NCBI RefSeq assembly: GCF_020687745.1
Contig: NZ_JAJEWK010000005.1
Location: 62,001-126,000 of the forward strand
Reading direction: 5' to 3'
Length of the DNA stretch: 64,000 nucleotides
Source: Chryseobacterium sp. MFBS3-17
Lineage (GTDB): Bacteria; Bacteroidota; Bacteroidia; Flavobacteriales; Weeksellaceae
Part shown: piece after piece, positions 34,044-43,489 of the stretch
Numbering within the stretch: the first letter of the stretch is position 1
How the letters are laid out: the number at the start of each line of letters is the position of its first letter
Position numbers and translations under genes: made by a program
Notes under the pieces: model-generated
Seen by the model: the letters and a program-made list of their open reading frames with translations, nothing else
What the model was told of the DNA's origin: nothing
Database searches by the model: none

Positions 34044-35813
34044 TTAGAAACTTACCTTGAGGCCGCCTAAAATCTGAGCGCCCAGCACTTTATATCCTTT
34101 AAAGGATTCATACTGTTTGTTCAGCAGATTATTTCCCATCAGAAATACGCTTACATTATTGTGAACCCGGTATTCTGCATGCAGATTAAAATCTGCGTAC
34201 CCCTTCACGGTTCCATTGGCATATTCGGTACTGGTAAGCAGTGAAGAATCTGTGGCATCCGGTTGAATATCAAAGTAGTTGGTAGATTTATCTGACACAA
34301 AGAACCCTTTGAAACCTAATAACAATTTTTTATCCAGCATGGTATATTTGGCTCCCAGTCCTGCACGGAACAAGGGTTTATTGAAAACTTCCTCTTCATT
34401 GGTCAGGTGGAAATAATTGTAGGTCAAATCGCCGTCCAGTGCCAGATTTTCCAGCGGGAAGAACTGCAATGAAGCCTTTACCTCATTCACAGAACCGTCA
34501 CCATAAGCGGCCGAGAACGTATTGGCATAATTGTATGCTGCCCGGTTCAGGGTATTGTCATTATCGAAAATCCCATTGGCTTTATAGAATAAGATATCAT
34601 TGACTTTGGAGAACCCGGCGGAGAGATCATACTTTAACTGTTCATTCACATCTCCTTTAATTCCAAAATAAAGGCGGTATTTGGTTTCGGTAGGCCGTAT
34701 TTCCTGATCAGACAGCAGATAAGGATTTTCCATCAACATAGAACCATAGGAATTGTGCTGTAAACCGCCGTCTACGCCCAGATACAGATTGGCCTTTTCT
34801 GAACTGGCAAAGTAAATTTCAGCTCTCGGAAACCAGTAGGTTTTATTGCTTTTTACCTGTTCTGGCATCGTATTGTCTGACTTATTTGCATTGAGAAAGC
34901 TGAATCCCGAACCAATCATCAGATAAGATTTTCCCCGATAGAAAGACAGCTTCGGTTCCAGAAACCCTTCAAAGAACCGGGACTGCTTCTGGTCCAGAAT
35001 ATCGAATTGTGTGTTCAGCGTTTCTGCGCCCACTGCCAGGTCAGCATTCAGCGTGACACCCTCCAGCGGGAAACTGATGGCATGTTTAGAGAGATTCAGG
35101 TCCAGACCACCGTAATTTTCTTTTGCATCAAATTTATCCGTAAGAAATGACGTTTTCAGGCGTGCATCATTTAGGATTTCATTAGAATAAAAATCGTAGT
35201 AACCGTTCAGGCTGATTTTCTGAACTTTCTGATTCAGGTTAATGTCCGCCGCCGGCTGCAGGGCATATATTCCGTAATAGCTGTAGTCATGAGAGCCGAA
35301 ACCTGCGGTCGCATTGAATTTCCCTTTTTCGCTGTAACTGTTCAGATACGCAGCAACATCCACACGAGATGAGCGGCTTTCCCAGTCATACTCATCTTTC
35401 AGACCATGTGTGGAAAGTACGTGTGCATCTGCACCCACTTCAGTTTTATTTTCCAGCACATAGGAAACATTCCCGTCAAAAAGGACTTTGCCATAATTGC
35501 CCATCCCGAATTGCAGGTAATTTCTGTGATAATCTACCCCCAGTTGCGGTGAAATATCCTCGCCCTGAATGGTAGAAGTGGTAAAATCTGAAACCGCGGG
35601 AACATTGGTCAGGTCATAGGTTACCGGGTTCTGCGCTTTCTCTTCGGGCGGGTAGTTTTTAATGGTTTCAACAGATGTTTTTTTCTTTTCTATCTTCTTT
35701 ACTTCGGGTTCACGTTTTCTGTCCAGAATAAGTTTTTCGTCTTTAATCTGCGCAACGGTAAACTGCGAAATTCCCAGAAAAAGGAGTGATATCAATTGAA
35801 TGCTTTTTTTCAT
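34044..35813 (-). CDS. TonB-receptor-like outer-membrane beta-barrel without a plug domain
   Basis: 589 residues from the ATG at 35813 (the longer frame to 35849 adds residues before a good signal peptide, KKSIQLISLLFLGISQFTVAQ). After a short charged linker rich in Lys and Glu (residues 20-65) the barrel begins almost at once. It ends with the usual GNNLLNKQYESFKGYKVLG and LGGLKVSF strands of TonB-dependent receptors. The carboxypeptidase-like and plug domains (about 200 residues) that open normal receptors are missing. The gene is immediately downstream of a 988-residue TPR gene, with a 59-base gap. A pore or assembly role with that protein is more likely than TonB-driven uptake. Confidence 0.78.
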   Translation of the reverse strand: MKKSIQLISLLFLGISQFTVAQIKDEKLILDRKREPEVKKIEKKKTSVETIKNYPPEEKAQNPVTYDLTNVPAVSDFTTSTIQGEDISPQLGVDYHRNYLQFGMGNYGKVLFDGNVSYVLENKTEVGADAHVLSTHGLKDEYDWESRSSRVDVAAYLNSYSEKGKFNATAGFGSHDYSYYGIYALQPAADINLNQKVQKISLNGYYDFYSNEILNDARLKTSFLTDKFDAKENYGGLDLNLSKHAISFPLEGVTLNADLAVGAETLNTQFDILDQKQSRFFEGFLEPKLSFYRGKSYLMIGSGFSFLNANKSDNTMPEQVKSNKTYWFPRAEIYFASSEKANLYLGVDGGLQHNSYGSMLMENPYLLSDQEIRPTETKYRLYFGIKGDVNEQLKYDLSAGFSKVNDILFYKANGIFDNDNTLNRAAYNYANTFSAAYGDGSVNEVKASLQFFPLENLALDGDLTYNYFHLTNEEEVFNKPLFRAGLGAKYTMLDKKLLLGFKGFFVSDKSTNYFDIQPDATDSSLLTSTEYANGTVKGYADFNLHAEYRVHNNVSVFLMGNNLLNKQYESFKGYKVLGAQILGGLKVSF

Positions 35814-35872
35814 AATGATCTTTTTAAGAATAGTCTGCCGGACATACATGGCTGTATTTTTCTCAGGAATTT

Positions 35873-38839
35873 TTACTTAATTAATTTTTTTACTTCTTTT
35901 GCTTCGGCTACCACATCCGGGAAGTCTTGATAATTGGCAATCAGTTGATCCACAGTGTAGCTGGCCTGATAATTATCTTTCAGACCAATATAGTTTCTGG
36001 CCATCACTACCAGTGCTCTGGCTCCCCAGTACTCTTCGGCGGCGTAATTGTTGGCCAGTTTAAAAATGGTTTCATTAGATGCTTTATAAGATTTTGCCTT
36101 GTTCTGGAAATACGCCTTTGCAAACAGTGCTTCTGCCGCAACAGCAGCGTTAGACGATTTTTCCAGCGAGGTATAGGCGGACTGAGCGTCTTTATCTTTT
36201 CCGCTGTTCATCAGGCTTCTGGCCTTGATGACTTTTGCACTTTCCAGAACAGCCGGCGCATTTTTGGTATTGGTCAATACCTGATCTGCCAGTTTTTCTG
36301 CCTCTTTAAAGTTTTTTTCACCAGCATAAATATTCATAAGTTCCACCAGTGCGTAGTTCCGGATGTTCACATTTCCGGCATCCGCAAGGGCAATGAGATA
36401 TGGTTTTGCTGCTGCGGTATCCCCCTGCGCCAGGAAAATTTGTGTAATTCTGGTTTGGGCTTCCTGCTGATAATCATTCTGAACGCCTGCTACATCCTGC
36501 AATACCAGCACGGCTTTTGTCGTATTTTTAGTTTGATAATAACTTTCGCCCAGTTCAAACTGCGCCTGGTACAACCCTTCTCCGGTAGGATTCTGGCTCA
36601 GGTATTTTTCATACAGCGGAATGGCATTTTTGTAATCTTTCTTCGTATAAAATTGTTTGGCAGAAGAAAGGTTGATTTCATCCAGCTCTGAAGCATCCAG
36701 CCGGACCCCGAAAGACGATGCGAATTCCTGATATCCGGAAACGTCGCCGGTTTTCAGAAATAATGGTCTTGCCGCCTGCACAACTTTGGAGGCATAAGCG
36801 GTATTTCTGTACTGATTGCCCAGTGATTGCAGCTCGGACAGTGCCTTACTGTCGTCATTCTGATCGATATAATTTTGGGCACGGTAAATCTGCGCATTTG
36901 CCACAAGATCCTTGTCTGCACTTTTATTGATCACCCGCCCGAAATAGTCATTGGCACTGGCATAATCTGCCAGGGAAGCGTACGTCACTCCAATTTCATA
37001 CTGAGCATCATCAGCATAATCAGAGTTCGGATATTGTGAAATCAGGCCTTTTAAAGCAGCGATTTTCTCATTGCCCTTTCCCTGAAAACCAAGAGCCATT
37101 CCTTTTTGGAACACAGTATAATCATCCATAGTTTCGGACTGGTCATAGATGGCTACTGCTTCGTCCAGTTCATTATTGGCATAATGGGTATCTGCCAGCC
37201 GGAGTTCGGCATCATTTTTAAAATCGGCCTTGGGATTTTTCAGATATTCCGCAAAATATTGCTGTGCCTGAGCAAAATCTTTATTTTTAAAATAAGCATA
37301 TCCCAAATCATAAGGCAACTGCTGCTTTTCCGGGAAAGTCCCTGCATTCAGCAATCCCTCATAAGCAGAAACAGCCCCCGTGTAATTTCCCTTCTGGTAA
37401 TGGGTCTGTCCCAGCCAGTATTGTGCTCTGAGGTTAAATTCGATATTTAAATTATATTCCAGACTGCGCTGAAAATACTGTTCGGCCGCATCAAAGTTAC
37501 CTTTATTGAACTCTTCTGTTCCCAGCATATAAGAAACTTCCTGATCTATTTTGTCGGTTTCCGGTGTAGAATCAGGCAATTTATCAATAGCCGCCAGGGT
37601 TTCTTTAAAATCACCGGAATAGAGATAAGACTTTACGAGCAGAGATTTCATTGCAGGCGTTTTCGCATCGGCGGGATAGTTGTCTATATACTCCTGAATT
37701 ACTTTTGGCGCGGCATCAAAAGGGTTTCCGATGTCGTAACTCAGTTTCGCATACTGTTCATGAGCCAGTTTCTGCACCTGCGAATCATAGGACATCTGGT
37801 AGGCAGAGCGGTACGCAGAAAGCGCTTCCTGTTTTTGCCCGGTCTGAATATATGCATTTCCCAGCTGATAATATGCGTTCTGAGAAAGTGCAGAATTACT
37901 GTTGATGAGCTGGTTGTAGTACGAAACCGCTTCATCGTATTTCTGAAGTTGGGCCGCTACAAATCCCATCTGATACAGATCACTTTCGCTGGGATTCTCT
38001 TTGCTTTCCACAAAAGACTTCAAATGGGGATATGCTTCCGTATAATTTTGTTTCATGAAGAAACTTTCACCCATAATTTTATGAACCTCGGCTTTATAGG
38101 CCTCAGAAATATCAGGCTCAGTGAGCAACTGACGACCTTCTGAAACCGCCATATCATAATCCTTCTCATTATAATACATCTGAACATAGTACGGTCTTAC
38201 CAGTCTGGCAAACTTGCCATCATCTTTGATGCTGTCGAAATACTGGAATGCCTGCTCATGCCGGCGCTCTGCATAATGCAAATGTCCCAGCATATAGGCC
38301 ACTTCACTTTTATTTTCGGCATTACCGCTCTGGTACACCTCTTCCAGCGCCTGTACGGCACCTTTACTGTCGCCGGTCATAAATTTGGCATAACCCAGTT
38401 TCAGGATATAATCCTGATTTTCCCGGCGCGACAACTGGTACTGATTTACTTTCTCCAGAGTTTCCAGTGCTTTCGGGAAATCTTTCTGAGCCAGATAGTA
38501 ATCCGCCAAAGGCAGATTGGCCTGGGCAAAGAATGATGAACGCGGATATTCTTTAATAAAAGCAGCCAGTCCCTGCTCTGCATGATTTTTCTGCAGCATG
38601 ACACCGATTACCTGATCAAAAAACTGAGCGGCCTCTTTTTGGGAAGCCTCCAGTGTCTGATTGTAAAAATACTGCTGGGCATACTCATACTGGGCAGCAT
38701 TATAGATCCGGGTCTGGTACAGATTCCCGGCAAGATTATACGTATACTGCTGGCGGTCACTAAAATATTGCGAGTCCTGAGCGGCAGAAAAACTGTAATA
38801 AAATACAGCAGCCGCCACGATGATTTTTCTTCGGTTCAT
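35873..38839 (-). CDS. Large periplasmic TPR-repeat protein
   Basis: 988 residues after a signal peptide (MNRRKIIVAAAVFYYSFSAAQ). Nearly the whole length is tetratricopeptide repeats of about 34 residues with recognisable A-Y-x-x-G-N cores (YYQLGNAYIQTGQKQEA, YWLGQTHYQKGNYTGA, FELGESYYQTKNTTKA), twenty or more copies. TPR solenoids are scaffolds for protein contacts. Position just before an outer-membrane barrel, with which it probably forms an operon, suggests a periplasmic partner of that barrel. Function unknown. Confidence 0.85.
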   Translation of the reverse strand: MNRRKIIVAAAVFYYSFSAAQDSQYFSDRQQYTYNLAGNLYQTRIYNAAQYEYAQQYFYNQTLEASQKEAAQFFDQVIGVMLQKNHAEQGLAAFIKEYPRSSFFAQANLPLADYYLAQKDFPKALETLEKVNQYQLSRRENQDYILKLGYAKFMTGDSKGAVQALEEVYQSGNAENKSEVAYMLGHLHYAERRHEQAFQYFDSIKDDGKFARLVRPYYVQMYYNEKDYDMAVSEGRQLLTEPDISEAYKAEVHKIMGESFFMKQNYTEAYPHLKSFVESKENPSESDLYQMGFVAAQLQKYDEAVSYYNQLINSNSALSQNAYYQLGNAYIQTGQKQEALSAYRSAYQMSYDSQVQKLAHEQYAKLSYDIGNPFDAAPKVIQEYIDNYPADAKTPAMKSLLVKSYLYSGDFKETLAAIDKLPDSTPETDKIDQEVSYMLGTEEFNKGNFDAAEQYFQRSLEYNLNIEFNLRAQYWLGQTHYQKGNYTGAVSAYEGLLNAGTFPEKQQLPYDLGYAYFKNKDFAQAQQYFAEYLKNPKADFKNDAELRLADTHYANNELDEAVAIYDQSETMDDYTVFQKGMALGFQGKGNEKIAALKGLISQYPNSDYADDAQYEIGVTYASLADYASANDYFGRVINKSADKDLVANAQIYRAQNYIDQNDDSKALSELQSLGNQYRNTAYASKVVQAARPLFLKTGDVSGYQEFASSFGVRLDASELDEINLSSAKQFYTKKDYKNAIPLYEKYLSQNPTGEGLYQAQFELGESYYQTKNTTKAVLVLQDVAGVQNDYQQEAQTRITQIFLAQGDTAAAKPYLIALADAGNVNIRNYALVELMNIYAGEKNFKEAEKLADQVLTNTKNAPAVLESAKVIKARSLMNSGKDKDAQSAYTSLEKSSNAAVAAEALFAKAYFQNKAKSYKASNETIFKLANNYAAEEYWGARALVVMARNYIGLKDNYQASYTVDQLIANYQDFPDVVAEAKEVKKLIK

Positions 38840-39056
38840 TTTATAGATTTAGAAATCATAAATTATCAACGAAAATATTGAAAACTTATTTCCTGCACAA
38901 GTAATTTCGTTAATGTGGAAATGTGGATAACGTTAAAGTTTTATTAAAATTGAGGCGATTTCCAGCCTATAAATCAGGGTAAAATAAAATTACTATAAAA
39001 GAACCATCACCCAACCGAATAAATTCAGGATGACGCACGCTATAACACCGCATAAA
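38840..39056. other. 217-base intergenic region upstream of the TPR gene
   Basis: AT-rich. It must contain the promoter of the TPR-barrel pair on the minus strand, but I find no full TAnnTTTG box and no clear hairpin. Confidence 0.3.
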
Positions 39057-39485
39057 TTACCGATTATGTCCTATACCCTCTGTGTATTGTTTAAACTGAT
39101 CCAGAATGGCCTGCCAGCCTTGTTGTTGCAGTTCAACAGGATGGGAATGTTCTGCATCAAAAATGGTGGTGACGGCTACAGAATCACCTTCATGTCGGAA
39201 GGTGGTTTCTGCCTCCCGTCCGTCGGTCATGGTATATCTGATTTTTTGTTGGTCAATGATCTCATCATACACCGCCTGAAAATCAAAACCTGCGCTTCCA
39301 TCCCGGGCTTCCATCCTGGCCGTGTACAAACCGCCCGGCACCAACTGATTAGTAACTGATGGACAGTGCCAGTCTGCTGAGGCAAAATTCCAGCCGGTAA
39401 TGTGCTGCGGATCCGTATAGCATTTCCAGACGGTATCCAGATCTGCATGGACAAGGGTTTCTACAGTAATCTTAGATTCTTCCAT
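39057..39485 (-). CDS. SRPBCC (AHSA1-like) family protein
   Basis: 142 residues: ITVETLVHADLDTVWKCYTDPQHITGWNFAS at the N-terminus and the closing helix QQGWQAILDQFKQYTE are typical of the START-like AHSA1 family, small hydrophobic-ligand-binding proteins. Ligand unknown. Single gene. Confidence 0.85.
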   Translation of the reverse strand: MEESKITVETLVHADLDTVWKCYTDPQHITGWNFASADWHCPSVTNQLVPGGLYTARMEARDGSAGFDFQAVYDEIIDQQKIRYTMTDGREAETTFRHEGDSVAVTTIFDAEHSHPVELQQQGWQAILDQFKQYTEGIGHNR

Positions 39486-39650
39486 GATGATTTACGATTA
39501 AATTAAACACTGAAACGAATATACAGTTTTTCAGTTAAAAGGGTTTATTTCAAATCTTTACGTTATGTTGAAAAACTCATTCCTGTTTCAGGAATCGCTT
39601 CATCACGCCATTTCTTTTCAGGTCCAAAATCTTTTTTTGATGGTTTTGCT

Positions 39651-39658
39651 TACATTTG
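39651..39658 (+). promoter_or_regulatory. -7 box for the amino-acid permease gene
   Basis: TACATTTG, full match, 18 bases before the ATG. A TTTG at 39636-39639 is too close to be its -33 box. Confidence 0.5.
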
Positions 39659-39676
39659 TTTTAAGTAAATTGATTT

Positions 39677-41362
39677 ATGAACCAACTTTTCAGAAGAAAA
39701 CACTACGACCCTTCCGACTATAAAACGGGGCTAAACAGGGTTTTAGGGGTATGGGATATTGTATTTTTTGGTCTGGCGGCCATTATTGGAGCCGGAAGTT
39801 TCAGCAGTCTGGGTGAAGCGATTTTTCGTGGTGGCCCGGGGGTTATCAGCCTGTATGTGATTTGCGGAATCGCCTGTGGCTTTACTGCACTCTCCTATGC
39901 AGAATTTGCCAGCAGAATTCCGGTAGCCGGCTCTGCCTACACGTATGCTTATGCCAGTTTTGGCGAACTGATTGCGTGGATTATAGGCTGGGCACTTATT
40001 ATGGAGTATTCTTTCGGAAATATTTATGTAGCCTTCAGCTGGAGTGATTATTTTACCAGTTTTGTGGAAAGGCTTGGTTTCCATGTGCCGGATTACCTCT
40101 CTACCAGTTATCCGGAAGCTAAAAAAGCGTTTGAAAATGGTTCGGAGAATAAAGAATTGCTTAATGCGTGGACTACAGCACCGCATATTGGTGGTCTCCG
40201 TTTCATCCTGGATTTGCCGGCTCTGCTGATTAATATCTGCATCACAGCCCTGGTTTTTGTGGGCATTAAAGAAAGCAAAAACTTCAATAACATTTTGGTT
40301 GTTCTGAAAATTGCCGTTATCATGCTCATTCTGGGTGTTGGTTTTGCCTATGTAAATGCTGAAAACTGGACACCACTGAACGAAGAAGGCATTCCGAGCC
40401 TGATGCCTAACGGTTTCTCGGGAGTAATGGCGGCTGTTTCCGGAGTGTTTTTTGCGTACATTGGTTTTGATGCGCTGAGTGTACTTTCTGAGGAAACCAA
40501 AAATCCGCAGAAAAACCTTCCGAAAGGGATGATCATATCCCTGGTAGTCAGCACCTTGATTTATATGGCGCTGACCCTGGTGCTGACCGGCATGGTAGAT
40601 TACCGGAAATTCGACGGCATCGGAGACCCGCTGTCCTTTATTTTTGCCCCTGAAAACGCCAATATTCCGTGGATGGAATTTGTGGTTTCGGTGACCGCCA
40701 TTGTGGCCATCACCTCTGTTTTACTGGTGTTTCAGATGGGACAACCCAGAATTTGGTACGCCATGAGCCGTGACGGATTATTACCAAAACGATTTTCATC
40801 CATTCACCCGAAATACAAAACACCCGGTTTTGCCACCATCATTACGGGAATTGCTGTAGGATTACCGATACTGTTCACCGATAAATCTTTTATTCTGGAT
40901 TTTACCAGCATCGGGACTATTTTCGCCTTCGTTCTGGTAAATGGCGGGATCCTGCTGATGCCGAGGAAAGAAAAAATTCCGGGCCGTTTCCACATGCCGT
41001 ATATCAATTCCAAATGGATTTTCCCGGTTTTGTTTCTGGGAAGCGTCATGGGATTTTACTTGTGGATTCCTGAGTTTTTCCACACCCTTACAGACTGGAG
41101 TGACCCTGCAGAGGGTGAATTCAGGCTGTCTGTCTGCCTATTTCTGCTCATCAATCTGGTGTTGGTTTATTTATCCTTTACCAAAAACCTGAGTCTGATT
41201 CCGCTGTTGGGACTGACCTGCTGTCTGTATCTGCTCACCGGGATGACACATAATAACTGGTTCTGGTTTGGTCTGTGGTTTGCCTTAGGTTTGCTGATTT
41301 ACTTCCTGTATGGAATGAAAAAAAGTAAACTGGAAAAAGCTATGAACGGCGATCTGAATTAG
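39677..41362 (+). CDS. APC-family amino-acid permease
   Basis: 561 residues with about 12-14 transmembrane helices. The start shows the APC consensus GIGAxxF variant in FFGLAAIIGAGSFSSLG, followed by FTALSYAEFASRIPVAGSAYTYAY, and later FFAYIGFDALSVLSEETKNPQKNLP, as in cationic amino-acid transporters (CAT/YfnA type). It imports an amino acid by proton symport or exchange; arginine or lysine would fit the subfamily, but this is not shown. Three bases before a small DUF962 gene. Confidence 0.92.
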   Translation: MNQLFRRKHYDPSDYKTGLNRVLGVWDIVFFGLAAIIGAGSFSSLGEAIFRGGPGVISLYVICGIACGFTALSYAEFASRIPVAGSAYTYAYASFGELIAWIIGWALIMEYSFGNIYVAFSWSDYFTSFVERLGFHVPDYLSTSYPEAKKAFENGSENKELLNAWTTAPHIGGLRFILDLPALLINICITALVFVGIKESKNFNNILVVLKIAVIMLILGVGFAYVNAENWTPLNEEGIPSLMPNGFSGVMAAVSGVFFAYIGFDALSVLSEETKNPQKNLPKGMIISLVVSTLIYMALTLVLTGMVDYRKFDGIGDPLSFIFAPENANIPWMEFVVSVTAIVAITSVLLVFQMGQPRIWYAMSRDGLLPKRFSSIHPKYKTPGFATIITGIAVGLPILFTDKSFILDFTSIGTIFAFVLVNGGILLMPRKEKIPGRFHMPYINSKWIFPVLFLGSVMGFYLWIPEFFHTLTDWSDPAEGEFRLSVCLFLLINLVLVYLSFTKNLSLIPLLGLTCCLYLLTGMTHNNWFWFGLWFALGLLIYFLYGMKKSKLEKAMNGDLN

Positions 41363-41365
41363 GGT

Positions 41366-41680
41366 ATGAAAAGACACGAGAATTTCACTGCATTTTACGG
41401 CTGGTATCTCAGCCGTCACAGCAAAATGGTTACCCGAATTTTCCATTTTGCCAGCGTACTCTTTACGCTGTGGGTACTGATTTATATTGTATACTCCGGC
41501 CAGGAGCGGTTTTTCTGGTATTTACCGCTCACCATGCTCGGACTACCAGCTTTGTCTCATGCCATTTCCGAGAAGAACAGACCTACAGGTCTGAGGTATC
41601 CCCTGTGGACCATCGTGGCAGATTTCAGAATGTTTTTTGAATTGCTGACGGGAAAAGAGAAGTTCAAAATCACTCCGTAA
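41366..41680 (+). CDS. Mpo1-like (DUF962) membrane protein
   Basis: 104 residues, two hydrophobic segments and the DUF962 pattern FYGWYLSRHSKMVTRIFHF, then LSHAISEKNRPTGLRYPLW. The yeast relative Mpo1 is an iron-dependent dioxygenase in 2-hydroxy fatty-acid breakdown. The conserved histidines are present here, but the bacterial role is unproven. Coupled to the permease gene (3-base gap) and followed by a strong terminator. Confidence 0.8.
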   Translation: MKRHENFTAFYGWYLSRHSKMVTRIFHFASVLFTLWVLIYIVYSGQERFFWYLPLTMLGLPALSHAISEKNRPTGLRYPLWTIVADFRMFFELLTGKEKFKITP

Positions 41681-41688
41681 AACACACA

Positions 41689-41716
41689 AAAAAGGTCTGA
41701 AAATTCAGACCTTTTT
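41689..41716. terminator. Bidirectional terminator
   Basis: AAAAAGGTCTGA (41689-41700) pairs perfectly with TCAGACCTTTTT (41705-41716) around AAAT, between the convergent DUF962 gene and the iron operon. Confidence 0.9.
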
Positions 41717-41717
41717 A

Positions 41718-42539
41718 CTATTCCAGCGATTTCTTTTCTGCTTGTCTTTCGCTCACCGACCGGTCTTCTGCTACCCCGGATTTCCAGTAGGAATACGCAT
41801 ATAATTCTTCCCGGTTCCAGCCCAATTCTTTCCGGAAATAATTACGCAAGTCCTTTACGGTAGAAAATTCTGCTGCCACATAGGCAAATTTCGAAACCTC
41901 CTCCGGAATTGAAATCAACTTTACTGCATTGCTGAGTTCACTGCCTTCTTCCGGATGGCTGTTATGAATCCACACCAGTTCAAAATCATCCGGTTTTTGT
42001 AATTTCTGTTCATCTTCCTTTCCGAAAGTCTCCAGAATGGCAATACCCCTGGCATGTGCGGGCAGGGACTCCAAAATGGAACTGATGACAGGAATAGCTG
42101 TAGCATCACCAATCAGAAAATACCAATCGGCCTGCGGGTACAGATCACTTTTCACAAGTTTCATGGCAATGCCTACTTCATCGCCCGGTTGGGCATTCTG
42201 CGCCCAGTCTGACGCAGGACCATTGTCACCGTGGTACACGAAATCGACAATCAGTTGATTTTTTTCATGGTCAATTCCACGATGGGTGTAGGTACGCATG
42301 ATGGGTTTCAGATGCGTTTCCGGCTCTGTCCATTCTTTTGTTTCATCATCATAGACCGGCAGGTGTACTTTTTTGACGCCGGCCGGAGGCAATAAAATTT
42401 TATTATTGACTCCGATTGTGCATATTTCATAGGGAGTCACGTCTTCACCCTGCAGGGTAATCCGGATGAAATGAGGAGTGAGGTATTCTCTCCCAGCCAG
42501 CGTAAACACCTGTCTGCTGATGGGTATATTCTTTTGCAT
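41718..42539 (-). CDS. Siderophore-interacting protein (ferric-siderophore reductase, SIP family)
   Basis: 273 residues. An FAD-binding domain (FIRITLQGEDVTPY, then RTYTHRGIDHEKNQLIVDFVYHGDNGPAS, a variant of the RxYT FAD motif) is followed by a nucleotide-binding domain (WYFLIGDATAIPVISSIL, near the C-terminus YAYSYWKSG). SIP enzymes reduce ferric siderophores in the cytoplasm to free the iron. It is the last gene of the siderophore uptake operon, four bases after the binding-protein gene, which supports this role strongly. Confidence 0.92.
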   Translation of the reverse strand: MQKNIPISRQVFTLAGREYLTPHFIRITLQGEDVTPYEICTIGVNNKILLPPAGVKKVHLPVYDDETKEWTEPETHLKPIMRTYTHRGIDHEKNQLIVDFVYHGDNGPASDWAQNAQPGDEVGIAMKLVKSDLYPQADWYFLIGDATAIPVISSILESLPAHARGIAILETFGKEDEQKLQKPDDFELVWIHNSHPEEGSELSNAVKLISIPEEVSKFAYVAAEFSTVKDLRNYFRKELGWNREELYAYSYWKSGVAEDRSVSERQAEKKSLE

Positions 42540-42543
42540 ATTT

Positions 42544-43479
42544 TTACTTTAAAGCTTCTTTAATTTCATTAATCATGGCATGGGTAGAAGTAATGCCACC
42601 GCCGGAAAGATACCAGATCTGCGGATTCAGATAGATGATTTTACCATTTTTAAAGGCATTTGTTTTCTGTATAAGCGCATTTTCTATGTTATCTCTGGCG
42701 GCAGGCTGCCCGTTTACTACCGCTGCACGATCTACGACAAAAAGGTAATCCGGATTTTCATCTGCAATAAATTCACTGGAAACGGGTTGGCCATGCGTGG
42801 CTACTTCCAGTTTTTCGTGTACCGCCTTTACGCCCAGTACGTCATGAATAAACCCGAAACGCGATCCTTTGCCATAAGCAGAAAATTTACCGTTGTTGAA
42901 CAGGACAATCAACCCTTTTTTATCGTTACCGGCATATTTCTCCTGTTCTGTCCTGATCTCGTTTTTCAGGGCTTGCAGCTTATTTTTCACCTCTGCTTCC
43001 TTGTCAAAAATCTTGCCGATTTCCATACTGTTTTTCTCAAAAGAGGCCATGTAGTCCTGGGTGTCGGTCCCCAGATAAATGGTAGGCGCAATTTTCGAAA
43101 GCTCATCATAAAAGGTTTCCAGACGCGCAGAAATAATGATGAGATCGGGATTTACGGCACTAACCTTCTCAAAATTGGGTTCTTTTACAGAGCCGGCATT
43201 TTCTATCGTGTCATCTGTTTTAAACTGTATCAGATGATCCGGGACGATGTCTTTGGGTATGGCAACGGGTTTTATGCCCAGTTCGGTAAGGGTCTCCAGC
43301 GCCCCCATATCAAAAACAACTACGCGACGGGGATTCTGTGGCACATCTGTAGTCCCCAGTTTGTGGACAATTGTCACCTGTTCGCCTGTGGCTACAGTGT
43401 TTTTATTTGGCTCACCGGAACATGATGCCAATGTCGCAATGGCAGTAAATGTCAGGATTTTTAATGCATTTTTGATCAT
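42544..43479 (-). CDS. Siderophore-binding lipoprotein (FatB/YclQ-like)
   Basis: 311 residues from the ATG at 43479; the frame from 43542 extends into the preceding gene's stop and is rejected. A lipoprotein signal ends in TLASC. Two periplasmic-binding lobes follow, with RVVVFDMGALETLTELG, NPDLIIISARLETFYDEL and a final NGKIIYLNPQIWYLSGGG. It belongs to the TroA-like class that captures catecholate or petrobactin-type siderophores (FatB, YclQ, CeuE). The ligand is inferred from the class only. Confidence 0.9.
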   Translation of the reverse strand: MIKNALKILTFTAIATLASCSGEPNKNTVATGEQVTIVHKLGTTDVPQNPRRVVVFDMGALETLTELGIKPVAIPKDIVPDHLIQFKTDDTIENAGSVKEPNFEKVSAVNPDLIIISARLETFYDELSKIAPTIYLGTDTQDYMASFEKNSMEIGKIFDKEAEVKNKLQALKNEIRTEQEKYAGNDKKGLIVLFNNGKFSAYGKGSRFGFIHDVLGVKAVHEKLEVATHGQPVSSEFIADENPDYLFVVDRAAVVNGQPAARDNIENALIQKTNAFKNGKIIYLNPQIWYLSGGGITSTHAMINEIKEALK

Positions 43480-43489
43480 ATTGAAAATT

